From Polyrhizophydium stewartii (lineage: Eukaryota > Chytridiomycota > Chytridiomycetes > Rhizophydiales): a DNA stretch of 16,359 bases. The notes under the pieces were generated by a model. That model was not told the origin of the DNA, made no database searches, and saw nothing but the letters and a program-made list of their open reading frames with translations. Shown here in pieces: positions 8,591 through 16,359 of this stretch. Both the position numbers and the translations under genes were made by a program. Numbering within the stretch: the stretch's first letter is position 1; every line of letters starts with the position of its first letter. Where the stretch lies: the NCBI GenBank assembly GCA_027604665.1, contig JADGIZ010000301.1:1-16359 (forward strand). Reading direction: 5' to 3'.

Positions 8591-11500
8591 ATGCCAGACG
8601 ACTCGCGCGGCAGCAGCGGGAGCACCAGCGCGAGCGGCAGCGGCGTCGGCAGAAGCGGCGTCAGCAGCATCAGCCGCACGGGCGGCACGCTTGGCGACTT
8701 TGGCGCCAGCGCCAGCGCCAGCGACAGCGCCGGCTCGGCGCTCGCCTTTGGGCACACAGGCGCCGCCCGCAGAGACATCAGCCGAGGAAGCAGCGTCGCG
8801 ACCGACGCAGACGAGCTGAGCGGCAACGAGACCGACACAGGCTCCGGCCGCTGGAACCTGCGCGCCCGCCCGGACACAGACTACGCGGTGCTGCACCGCG
8901 GCACGCCCGGCCGCACGCCCGGCCGCAAGCAGGCCCGCACGCCCGGCCGCCGCGCAGCTGCGCAGTCGCCGACCCGCTCTGCGTCCGGCGCGACGGCGAC
9001 AGCGACAGAGGAGCGGCTGATTCCCGGCTCTGCGGTCGTCACCGTCCGAGTGCCGTCGCGGCCCTCGAGTGCGCACTCGCAGGAGGACACGTCCGTCCCG
9101 CCGTTGCGGCACGACGAGCCGTTGTTCTCGCCCGTGCTCGCGGGGCATGTCTCTGCGGGCTCGACGTCGGTGATGCTCGCGAGGGCGCTCAACGGGGCTC
9201 GCGCAGGCTTCGACCCCAATGACCCGGGACCCGCTCAGCGTGCCGGTGAGTCTTTCTCGCCCGCCTCACATAAGCGCGCGCAGCGAATGTGCCTGCCTTG
9301 TGCGCGCTGCCGCAGCAGGGTTGTCTATGCTCGCGGGCCGCATGTTGACGTGCGTCGCGCCAGGATTGTTGCTCGGACGCAGATCCACTTCCAGATCCAG
9401 AGACACAGATCCGGCACCATCGGCGCAGGCGCACGCGCAGACTCAGCACGACTCGCACGCTTGGACCTACGGTCCAGGCGCCGACAACATGGATGTCGAT
9501 CAGCCGGACCATATGTCCTCTGGCGAAACTCCGTCCACACCGCGCGCTCAACGACAGCCGCAGCACGACATGTGGCAGCAGTCCTCGTCGGTGCCGTCGC
9601 CCTTTGCCGTCGACGACGAGAGGACGCCCACGGCGCCAATCGCGCGAGCGGCAGCGTGGGCGTCGTCTCCGGCTGCAAACACCCGCTCAACAAAGCGGCG
9701 CCGATTACCTGCTTCTGACTCTGCCGCCGCGACCGCGCGGACGGCCATCGACGACCCAGACAGTCCATTCTCGACCGAAAATCCGTTCCAGCAGCAAGAG
9801 CAGCAGCAGCAAGAGCAGCAGCAACAGCCCGAAGCCGCACCAGCTGCAGAGGACACGCCGTCCAAGCAGACATTCACAAGCTTCTTTGCATCGTTCACTT
9901 CGCCCTTTCGGGCGTCGCTCGCGCGCCGCTCCGGTGCCACTGCTCAGCCCGCGCTCACCCCACGCGCACACAAGCGAAGGGTCGGCAAGTCCTGGCTCGG
10001 CCGCGTCACGATTGCTTCGAGGGATGTCGAAGTCGAGTATAGCTCTGGCGAGGACAGCACGCCCGACAGAGGGGCGAACGATTCCAACAACGAGGACGAT
10101 GAGGGCGACGAGTATCTCGGTGGCGCTTACCAGCCGTTCCCCGAGATCTTTGCCGAGGAGCCGCTGATAGAAGGTATGCGTCCTCGGTCCGCGACCGAGG
10201 GACACGCGTGTTCGGGGAGCTGACGTGTCGGGCAGATTCCAACCCGCTTTTACAATTCATCGACTGGCTCAGCGACCAGTGGATTGTGCAGAAAATGATT
10301 CCCGTCGTGTCGTTCATCGGCTCGGCAATCGGGGTGTTCTTTTGGGGCATCTCCAAGCTCGCCACCAAGGCGTTCTACTTTATGTGCGGCAAGCCACTCA
10401 TGTTTGTATGCTGGCTCGCATGGGAGGTTCTCGCAAGCATCCTATCTCTTGCCGAGTCGATCCTGCGCTCATGGCGCAACGTGTGGCTCGTCACCGCCAT
10501 GGCCTGTATCGGCATCTATCTTGCCTCCATGCGACCAAACGCCGAGAAGATCACAAGGCCGGATGTGGTCCCTGCCCCGTCAAGTCCGGATGCCACCGCC
10601 TCGCCCGCGCATCCAAACCTGTCAGGCCTTTTTGAGTCGATTCGCGGCACGTTCTCGGGGTCGGGCGAGCAAGACGAGCACGCGCAAGGTGGCCCTGCTG
10701 GCACAAAGAAGTCCAAGGACGGTGATGCGCCGACTACCCGGTCGCTCGAGTCTCGCTTCTCACGCCTCGAGAGCCGCATCGGCAAGGTCGAGCGCTCGCT
10801 TGTGACCGTTTCGGCGGGCCTGCGGGATCTCGGCGCCGCTATGCGAATCGAGCACGACTCGTTGCAGGCGTCCACGGCAAAGGGCTTCTCCGAGGCCAAG
10901 CGCGGCCGTGAGGAGCTCACGCAGCAGCTTCAGGCCGTTGGTGCTCGCATCGATGCGCTTGCAGGCGACTTGGCCAAGTCGCGCGAGGCACACTCGACGC
11001 AGCTGGCGAACCACGTCGAGCAGCTGCGAAGCAATGCTGAGGCGCTTGAGCAGTTCAAGAAGCAGGTCACGGCGCTCGAGAAGCTGGCGGTCAAGAGCAA
11101 GGCAGACGTTGCGGCGTCGTCTGATGCGTCGCGTCGCATCAGCGCTAAGATCATTGAGCTCACGGATGTCGTTGACGGGCTGCGCCAGCGGCTGCAGGAG
11201 CACAGCTACCGAGAAGAGATTGTCAAGCAGGTTCTTGATGCCATACGGTCGTCTGCGGATCTGCCGGGCTTCCTTGTCGCGCGCAGGTCAGAGGTTACTG
11301 GCGAGATTGAGCTGCCGCCCGAGCTGTGGGAAGCGCTCGACCAGCGCTTCTCCAAGATCGCGCCAGGAGCCAAGCCGTCTTCGCCGGCGTCGTCTGCAAA
11401 GCCAGGCAAGCAGCCGCAGCAGTCGCCAGACTCGATTCCGGCAGGCTCGATGCTCGCGCTTGAGCGCCGGCTCAAGGACTATGCGACTGCAATCGCCAAA

Positions 11501-13147
11501 GACGCAGCGCGAGGCATGGTCAACAAGACCGAGGTCGACTCGTTGATCCGCGACGTGATGTCTGCAACGAGCGTCGGCGACAAGCAGCTACGCGAGCTCA
11601 TCAACACGCAAGTCGAGCAAGTGCGTGGAGAACTACAGGCGCAGGTCGAGCGGCTCGAGACGCAAATGAGCGCGGCGCAGGGACAAGGCGCGGCCTCGTC
11701 CAGGCCACCCGCGCAGGTCGAGCAGATGCAGCGCGACCTGCAGGCACTATCGAGCGCTGTGCACGAAGCGCGCGAGCGCCTCCAGCAGATTGCCGATGTT
11801 CAGCGCAAGCTCGGCGAGGAGAGCCAAAGGACTGCCATAGCCATCGCATCAGCCTCGGCGGCGGTCGAGCAGCAGCACCTGGCGCTTCAGCAGTTCCGCG
11901 ATCAGCAGCAGCTTGCTCAGCGGCAGGCGCTCAACGAGATGGCGCAGCGACACGAGAGCGACATCGAGGAGGTTCAGAAGCAACTAGACGAGCACATGCA
12001 GCAGCAGCAGCAGCAACAGCAGCAGCTACAGCAGCAACAAGAGCAGATTCTCAAGAATGCCAAGGCCCAGGCTCAAGGCCCCGACTGGGCCGTGTTCCTG
12101 GACAAGAACCGGCAAGCACTGTCGGCGATTGCCGCCGCGGAGATCAACGCACAAATCGAGTCCCGCGTTGTGCTGAGCCAAGAGCAGACGCTAGAACTCA
12201 TCGAGACGCGGCTGCGGGACGCACTCGTGGCGTCGGAGACGGCCGTCAAGATGCTGGGGCAGCGCGTGGATGCGCTTTCGCAGCACGATGCCGAGCGAGC
12301 GAGCGAGCGCATCGGCGCATCCGGCAGTTCCATGACGAAGGATCAAGTCGAGGGCATTGTGCAGAACGTTGTTGCGTCTGCTTTGCGGCAATACCGCGCG
12401 GACGTGCTCGCAATACCGGACTATGCGCTTGAGAACGCGGGAGCACAGATCGTCGAGGGCCTGACGTCGCCGACATATACGAGAGACTTCCAACCGCCAT
12501 CGCTGCGCGCGATCGCGTGGGTCCTGGGAGCCCGCAAGTACAGCGCCAAGCCGCCATCGATGGCGATCTCGCAGGACATGGGCGTGGGCCAGTGCTGGGG
12601 CATGGCGGGTGAGCACCTGCGCCGGCTGCTCGTGATGCGATGCTGGTAAATGTTGACTGTGGTAATTGCAGGCTCGCAGGGTACGCTGGGCATCACGCTG
12701 GCGCTGCCGATTATACCGACGGACATGACGATCGAGCATGTGCCAAAAGAAATCATGTCGGGCGGTCGGCACGTTTCTGCGCCGCGATTCGTCGAGCTCT
12801 GGGCCGTGCTGGACACCCAGCGCTTTGGCCGCATGGACCTGGACGATCCGGCGGCGCGGGCAGAGGTCGAACCCGAGCAGCAGGGCGAGCCGGCTGCGGG
12901 GCAGCAAGGCGGCGCGATCTCCAGCCAGCAGCAGACACCGCCGCAACGCCGCCGCCGTGGGCCACCCCCCGCGGGGCTGCTGCTCGGCCAGTTCGAGTTC
13001 AATCCGGTGCAAGAGTCGCTCAAGGTGTTTCCGCTGCATCGCATCCTGCAGACCAAGGTCCAGACCGTGGTTCTGCGCATCCGCAGCAACTGGGGTAACA
13101 GCGAGTGGACATGTCTGTACAGAGTGCGGATCCATGGGCGCGAGTGA
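8591..13147 (+). CDS. sad1: SUN-domain (Sad1/UNC-84) nuclear envelope protein, unusually long
   Basis: An inner-nuclear-membrane subunit of the LINC complex, which pairs with KASH proteins in the perinuclear space and ties chromatin or the spindle pole body to the cytoskeleton. Exons are 8591-9245, 9364-10173, 10236-12608 and 12672-13147 (4314 nt, 1437 residues). Residues 1 to about 488 form a Ser/Arg/Gln-rich nucleoplasmic tail with a TPGR repeat (103-121) and a Gln-rich stretch. Three hydrophobic segments follow at about 510-527, 543-560 and 571-587. Long coiled coil runs from about 657 to 1100, with polyglutamine near 1075-1090. The SUN domain spans about 1218-1437: YALENAGAQIV, GQCWGMAGSQGTLGI, IEHVPKE, ELWAVL, LRIRSNWGNSEWTCLYRVRI. 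The two cysteines of the conserved intradomain disulfide are present (about 1275 and 1427). The position of the Cys that binds KASH in human SUN2 appears to be Thr/Ser (about 1232). Yeast Sad1 is about 514 residues and human SUN1 about 800. The second exon's acceptor could instead be 9315 or 9318, also in frame. Confidence 0.94.
8897..8953 (+). repeat. Short tandem repeat encoding RGTPG/RTPGR units
   Basis: Three near-identical copies of CGCACGCCCGGC (the first with GGC before ACG) encode RGTPGRTPGRKQARTPGRR at residues 103-121 of the SUN protein. The units are basic and carry TP sites that a proline-directed kinase could phosphorylate. This fits a chromatin-facing tail. Confidence 0.7.
9790..9830 (+). 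repeat. CAG/CAA/GAG tract encoding a Gln/Glu run in the SUN tail
   Basis: A CAG-rich run interrupted by GAG and CAA encodes FQQQEQQQQEQQQQP in the nucleoplasmic tail of the SUN protein. It is a likely polymorphic microsatellite. Confidence 0.75.
11995..12052 (+). repeat. CAG/CAA tract encoding polyglutamine inside the SUN coiled coil
   Basis: The tract encodes EHM followed by about nine Gln, Leu, and a further Gln block ending in EQILK, near residues 1075-1093. The Gln/Leu pattern can continue a coiled coil, so it may extend the rod rather than break it. Confidence 0.8.
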
Positions 13148-13357
13148 GCGCCTCGCGCGCGGGCGGCCGGGATCGAGGAATGAATGCGGCGATGCAGCGA
13201 TACGGTCGCGTGCGGCGAAGCTCGGTCGCGATTGGCCGCCCGCGGCAGGTTTCCGGTGTTTGGCCGCACTTGCACGTGCTGGCCTCGGCCGAATGTTGAT
13301 GCGCGGCCGCGGAGAGATACAAAAGCTGCCGCAGCCGCCGCTCGTGTCCCGCTGGTC
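13148..13357. promoter_or_regulatory. Intergenic region between the SUN gene and a small membrane-protein gene
   Basis: The 210 bases after the SUN stop codon hold its 3'UTR and the next promoter. No canonical polyadenylation hexamer is seen. A relatively A-rich patch (GAGATACAAAAG, about 13313-13325) lies about 33 bases before the ATG at 13358 and is the only TATA-like sequence. An in-frame ATG at 13184 also exists but lies only 36 bases after the SUN stop. Confidence 0.4.
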
Positions 13358-14017
13358 ATGTCGGCTCGATCGCCAACGGGCGCCGAGGGCCCGCAGACGT
13401 CGACTCAAGCGCAGCAGGCGGACCACATTCGCGACGTCAACCAGCGCGGCGACATGCTGCTGAGGCTCTGGGTGGTGCGCTGCAGCCGGCGATTGCGCTC
13501 TGCAAGAGATGGGGGGCTAACCTCGCAGCGGGGACAGGCGATCGTCGGCGGCGTGCTGCTGCTCAACGTCATCATTTCACTTGCGGTGCTGTGCTATGTT
13601 CGCCGGCTGCGGCGGCTGCAGCGCGAGCATCAACAGCGAAACGGCGACATCGAAGCTCGCCGCGAGATGCGCGAGCTGCGGCGCGGCTCTGAGATGGCTC
13701 GCGATGGAACAGACGGCCTCGAGGCCACTGCGGAGGAAGCCACAACGCCTTGCGGCGATGCCGAGCATCCACCAGTCAACGGTGTCTCCAAGGGCCACAA
13801 GCGGCCGGATCCCGCGGCGTTCGATGCGGCCGTATCGCCGCGCGCGAGCACGGCAACTCTCCCTCCTTACACGGCGCATGTGGACCACCACGGTGCACAC
13901 GGCCGCCATGGGCAGCGTCGGAGCCACCTTGTCGCAATTGCGCCAGCACATGCACACGAATCTGCGATTGACCTTCAGGCTCCCAATGCAGCCGCAGTGG
14001 ATACGAACCTCGTTTGA
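13358..14017 (+). CDS. Small single-pass membrane protein of unknown function
   Basis: Family not recognised. The unspliced frame from the ATG at 13358 gives 219 residues; an in-frame ATG at 13184 would add 58 Arg/Cys-rich residues that look untranslated. A short Ser/Thr/Gln-rich N-terminus is followed by one strong hydrophobic helix (AIVGGVLLLNVIISLAVLCY), then a basic stop-transfer block (VRRLRRLQREHQQR) and a charged helical stretch. This predicts a type I/III topology with a cytosolic C-terminus of about 140 residues. The tail is low-complexity and includes LPPYT, which matches the LPxY ligand form of WW domains. A possible intron at 13475-13528 (GTGCGC donor, GGCTAAC branch point, CTCGCAG acceptor) is 54 bases and stop-free, so splicing would delete 18 residues just before the membrane helix without changing frame. 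No KASH-type C-terminal tail is present. Confidence 0.62.
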   Translation: MSARSPTGAEGPQTSTQAQQADHIRDVNQRGDMLLRLWVVRCSRRLRSARDGGLTSQRGQAIVGGVLLLNVIISLAVLCYVRRLRRLQREHQQRNGDIEARREMRELRRGSEMARDGTDGLEATAEEATTPCGDAEHPPVNGVSKGHKRPDPAAFDAAVSPRASTATLPPYTAHVDHHGAHGRHGQRRSHLVAIAPAHAHESAIDLQAPNAAAVDTNLV

Positions 14018-14057
14018 AATGCGGCCGCAGATCCCGCAGCCTCCTCACAGTCTCATT

Positions 14058-14063
14058 AATATA
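14058..14063 (+). terminator. Possible AATATA polyadenylation signal
   Basis: AATATA lies in an AT-rich island (ATTAATATATATT) 41 bases after the stop codon at 14015-14017, in otherwise GC-rich DNA. It is a plausible variant polyadenylation signal for the small membrane-protein gene. Confidence 0.4.
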
Positions 14064-14435
14064 TATTGCGCCTTCTTGCAGGTCTGGCTCTGATGCCGAG
14101 AGCAGCGATCAGCCAGCCTCGCGGATGGATTTCCGGTCGAATGGATCCGCAGCCCTTCGCAGGGCACAATCGGAGTCTTCTTCACGTGAAGTCGGAACCA
14201 CTCAACAGCATTGCACCGGCGATACGGCTGTCCCGACACTGCCGTATCGACCGCAATCGACGACAGGTCCGATGCAAAGCCTGGTGCAGAGGTGTGACAC
14301 TGCGGTCGTCGTCCCAGGCTCGCGTCATGCTGTTCACACAGGAGCGAGCATCAGCCCGTGCCCATGTGCACCAACGACCACGGCTCCGCGGTGCGGCCAT
14401 AAAGCCGTCTCGACGGCGGGTTTATGTCATGAGCC
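14064..14435 (+). promoter_or_regulatory. Upstream region of the chitosanase gene with a palindromic CACGTG site
   Basis: This stretch carries no convincing gene: its long open frame shows only Arg/His-rich, domain-free translation. Within it, 14180-14191 is a perfect 12-base palindrome CTTCACGTGAAG centred on the E-box CACGTG, a target of basic helix-loop-helix factors. A weak TATA-like ATAAA lies at 14399-14403, about 33 bases before the ATG at 14436. Confidence 0.45.
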
Positions 14436-15572
14436 ATGCGTCACACCGCCATCACCGCGCGCAACGCAGTGGTTGCTGCGTCTATCCTGCCACTCGCCAG
14501 TTGCGGCTCGCTTCTGACGGATGCGTGCCAGACGACAATGATACTCAAGCTCACGAACGTCTACGAGACGAGCCACCAAGAGTGCGCGGCGCCTCTGCTC
14601 ACAAATCTCACCACGATGTTGTGCTCACGCCTGCGCGGTGGCCGGACAGCTTCCAGTACGACCCCTGCGTCGTGCTGGCAGACGGGCACGGCTTTTCCGC
14701 AGGCATCATCCAGTTCACGACCGGGACGGGGTCTGCAGGCAAGGTGATTGAGCTCTACACCCAAAAGGCGTCTCCGAATGAGTTTACGCCGTTCAATGCG
14801 TCGTTGGCTCGCATCGCTGCCAAGCTCGCTGCAAGCCCCGGATCGCTCGTGTCTTCGACGGACGGACTGGAGGGATTCTGCGCGGCGTGGCAGGCGGCCT
14901 CCTCCAAAGACGCATTCCGCAGCGCGCAGGTCGAGGCGCTCGTGCGAATGTACCTCGCGCCGGCGCAGGCGCTTGCGCAGAGCGCCGGGGTCACACTTGC
15001 AGGTGGGATGCCATGAGGGCCAGCGAGAAGGATCGACTACGACACGCAAACTCTGACAGCGCGGGCAGCAACGATCGGGCAGATCTATGACTCGTGCATC
15101 CAGCTCGGCGAGCAAGGCACGCGAGAGCTGGTCCAGAGCGTGACAGCACGAGCAGGCCGACCAAGCCCGTCGACAGAGCACGCCTGGCTGGACGAGTTCC
15201 TGAACGCTCGCGAAGACAAGCTGACGTCGATGGGCGGCGCATGTGAGTCGAGAGCACATGCGGATATGGCGGGCACGGCTGATCGCTCATCGGCCGCCTT
15301 TCGCAGACGCGCCGACCGTCACGAGAGTGCGCAGCTACCGCATGCTGTCGTCCAGCGGAGACCTCAACATGAGCCAACCGCCCGTCCAGGCGCTCAACAA
15401 CGACGGCGCGCCAATGGCGGTTGACTGCAGCCCGCCGATCGCTTTGCCGGACGTCGGGTTGCCTGCGGCGAGGCCTGCCGTTGATGGAGGTCGGCCATAT
15501 TCCGGAGGCAGAATTGCGGACGCGGCGGCATGGATGGCCGGCGTTGCAATCGCAGCGGTGCTTATGTGGTGA
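14436..15572 (+). CDS. Secreted GH46 chitosanase with a probable GPI-anchor signal
   Basis: Expected to cut beta-1,4 bonds in chitosan by an inverting mechanism, outside the cell or at the cell wall. Exons are 14436-14581, 14650-15002, 15060-15242 and 15307-15572 (948 nt, 315 residues), with introns of 57 to 68 bases. A signal peptide is likely (MRHTAITARNAVVAASILPL, cleavage near 22-25). Family landmarks: LKLTNVYETS contains the catalytic Glu (E44), and ADGHGFSAGIIQFTTGTG contains the catalytic Asp (D60). Their spacing of 16 is close to the 18 of the Streptomyces N174 enzyme (E22/D40). DGLEGFCAAWQAAS, ATIGQIYDSCIQLG and PTVTRVRSYRML follow in family order. The last 24 residues (YSGGRIADAA, then AWMAGVAIAAVLMW ending at the stop) form a small-residue site, a spacer and a hydrophobic tail, as in GPI-anchor signals, with S293 or G294 as a possible attachment residue. 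The enzyme family is near certain; the anchor is inferred. Confidence 0.93.
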
Positions 15573-15598
15573 GACTCGAGCCGATAAGCGTTGTAGGC

Positions 15599-15604
15599 AA
15601 TAAA
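15599..15604 (+). terminator. AATAAA polyadenylation signal of the chitosanase gene
   Basis: A canonical AATAAA starts 27 bases after the stop codon at 15570-15572. It lies in the 67-base gap before the stop of the convergent mL41 gene, so the two 3' ends probably overlap as antisense transcripts. Confidence 0.65.
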
Positions 15605-15639
15605 CGATCGTATTTTTGCGGTGCCGGGGCCAGAGCAGG

Positions 15640-16214
15640 TCATGCAGCGGGAACGGGGGCGACGGACGAGACCTCCTTGAGGATCCTGGGCTTGTGAGCA
15701 CGCGGCTTGCCCGGGAAGTAGGTGTTCTTCTTTGGCGCGCGGATCCTGGAAAAGGCGTCCTCTGCGGTCTGCAGGCATGCCTGCGCGAGCTGTGGGTCCA
15801 GAGACTCGGGGGCCGTGAAGTAGTCGACGAGCGAATGCGACTTGCGCACGTCGTCGTCGGCCTTGGGCGACACAAAGGGCTTGAGCTGCGCGGCGGGCGG
15901 TGAGCAGGCTGCGGCGACACACGCAGGGCGGGCGGCTAGCGCTCGCGGGAATGAGCGCACCTGGAAGCCAGCCAGCTCGGGCACGACGAACTGGCGCACC
16001 CGCCAGGGCTCGATGATGTACTGGCCTGCGTCGTGGCCGAGGATCGTCAGCGCGAGATCAGCAGCACCACGCTGCGGGAGGCGGGCTGCACACCGCGCTT
16101 GGTCCAGTGGCCCATGCGGCCGCTGCGGGTGCCCTTGTAGTAGTTCTTGTTGCCGTGCTTTGGGGTCAGCGGGCCGCGCGTGGCGCCGCGCACGAGCGCG
16201 CGCACGACGTCCAT
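15640..16214 (-). CDS. MRPL27: Mitochondrial large-subunit ribosomal protein mL41 (yeast MRPL27)
   Basis: A structural protein of the mitochondrial ribosome's large subunit, specific to mitochondria. Exons in transcription order are 16214-16094, 16025-15961 and 15885-15640 (432 nt, 143 residues; the yeast protein is about 146). The basic N-terminus (MDVVRALVRGATRGPLTP) suits mitochondrial import. The family core is clear: KHGNKNYYKGTRSGRMGHWT, then KRGGQYIIEPWRVRQFVVPE, where the first intron falls within GG, then LAGFQLKPFVSPKAD across the second intron, then DYFTAP. The C-terminal part (KKNTYFPGKPRAHKPRILKE) is basic. Introns are 68 and 75 bases; the 75-base one is stop-free and a multiple of three. 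The gene converges on the chitosanase gene with 67 bases between stops. Confidence 0.93.
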
Positions 16215-16359
16215 GGGAGGCGGTCGGTGTGTCGATGTGTCGGTCGGCCGGTCTGCTGTCGTGCCGGCCAGAGAACGAAAAAAGCCCCGCGCGCCGCCCG
16301 TATCCGCAACACGCCGGTGCCGACGCCGCCGCGCCGCCCTCGCGCGGCTGCCACCAGCC
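16215..16359 (-). promoter_or_regulatory. Upstream region of the mL41 gene
   Basis: The last 145 bases of the window lie upstream of the mL41 ATG. On the plus strand they contain repeated GTCGGT/GTGTCG words, a short A run and very GC-rich sequence. No clear TATA box or other gene is seen. The open minus frame here lacks domain-like sequence and is probably 5'UTR or promoter. Confidence 0.4.

Noticed and set aside
8194..9222. 342-codon plus-strand open frame
   Set aside because: It crosses the coding exons of two better-supported divergent genes. Its Arg/Gln/His-rich translation is a frame shadow.
13184..13357. Upstream in-frame ATG for the small membrane-protein gene
   Set aside because: It would begin 36 bases after the SUN stop codon, and the added residues are Arg/Cys-rich with no domain features. 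The ATG at 13358 has an A-rich patch at TATA distance.
12191..13426. 411-codon minus-strand open frame opposite the SUN domain
   Set aside because: It mirrors a clear SUN domain on the plus strand, and its translation is low-complexity.
13358..14017. Possible KASH partner of the neighbouring SUN protein
   Set aside because: The membrane helix is central, not C-terminal, and the protein lacks the short luminal tail with terminal prolines that KASH peptides show.
14066..14649. Long open frame extending upstream of the chitosanase second exon
   Set aside because: Only the part from 14650 matches GH46. The upstream part is Arg/His-rich, and the signal peptide and catalytic Glu lie in a different frame in the exon starting at 14436.

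Overview
This is a GC-rich eukaryotic, almost certainly fungal, nuclear segment holding eight protein-coding genes. The genes are broken by many short introns, mostly 57 to 118 bases, with GTGAG/GTGCG-type donors, CTGAC-like branch points and CAG acceptors. Spliced reading frames were rebuilt by hand, and every exon chain closes in phase. A mitochondrial ribosomal protein mL41, a SUN-domain nuclear-envelope protein, an intersectin-like RhoGEF and a GH46 chitosanase together point to a fungus. GC content, intron style and the chitosanase would suit an early-diverging lineage such as Kickxellomycotina, but that placement is inference.

Layout: (1) 1-3445 (+), the 3' part of an intersectin-like protein (SH3-SH3-DH-PH-C2), cut by the left window edge. 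(2) 3596-5166 (+), a single-unit MgtE/SLC41-type Mg2+ transporter. (3) 5371-7007 (-), an unrecognised 485-residue protein. (4) 7542-8541 (-), a 290-residue single-pass membrane protein with a short coiled coil. (5) 8591-13147 (+), a very large (about 1437 residues) SUN/Sad1 protein. (6) 13358-14017 (+), a small single-pass membrane protein. (7) 14436-15572 (+), a secreted GH46 chitosanase with a C-terminal tail that looks like a GPI-anchor signal. (8) 15640-16214 (-), mitochondrial ribosomal protein mL41 (yeast MRPL27).

There is no operon logic. The most informative neighbourhood is genes 4 and 5: their start codons face away from each other with only 49 bases between them, so the SUN gene shares a promoter with an uncharacterised membrane/coiled-coil protein. 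The SUN protein itself is unusual: three hydrophobic segments, roughly 450 residues of coiled coil interrupted by polyglutamine, an insert inside the SUN fold and a TPGR repeat in the nucleoplasmic tail.

No tRNA, rRNA, transposon, CRISPR or viral element was seen. The best candidates for something new are the SUN gene with its divergent partner, the apparently GPI-anchored GH46 chitosanase, and several stop-free introns whose length is a multiple of three.
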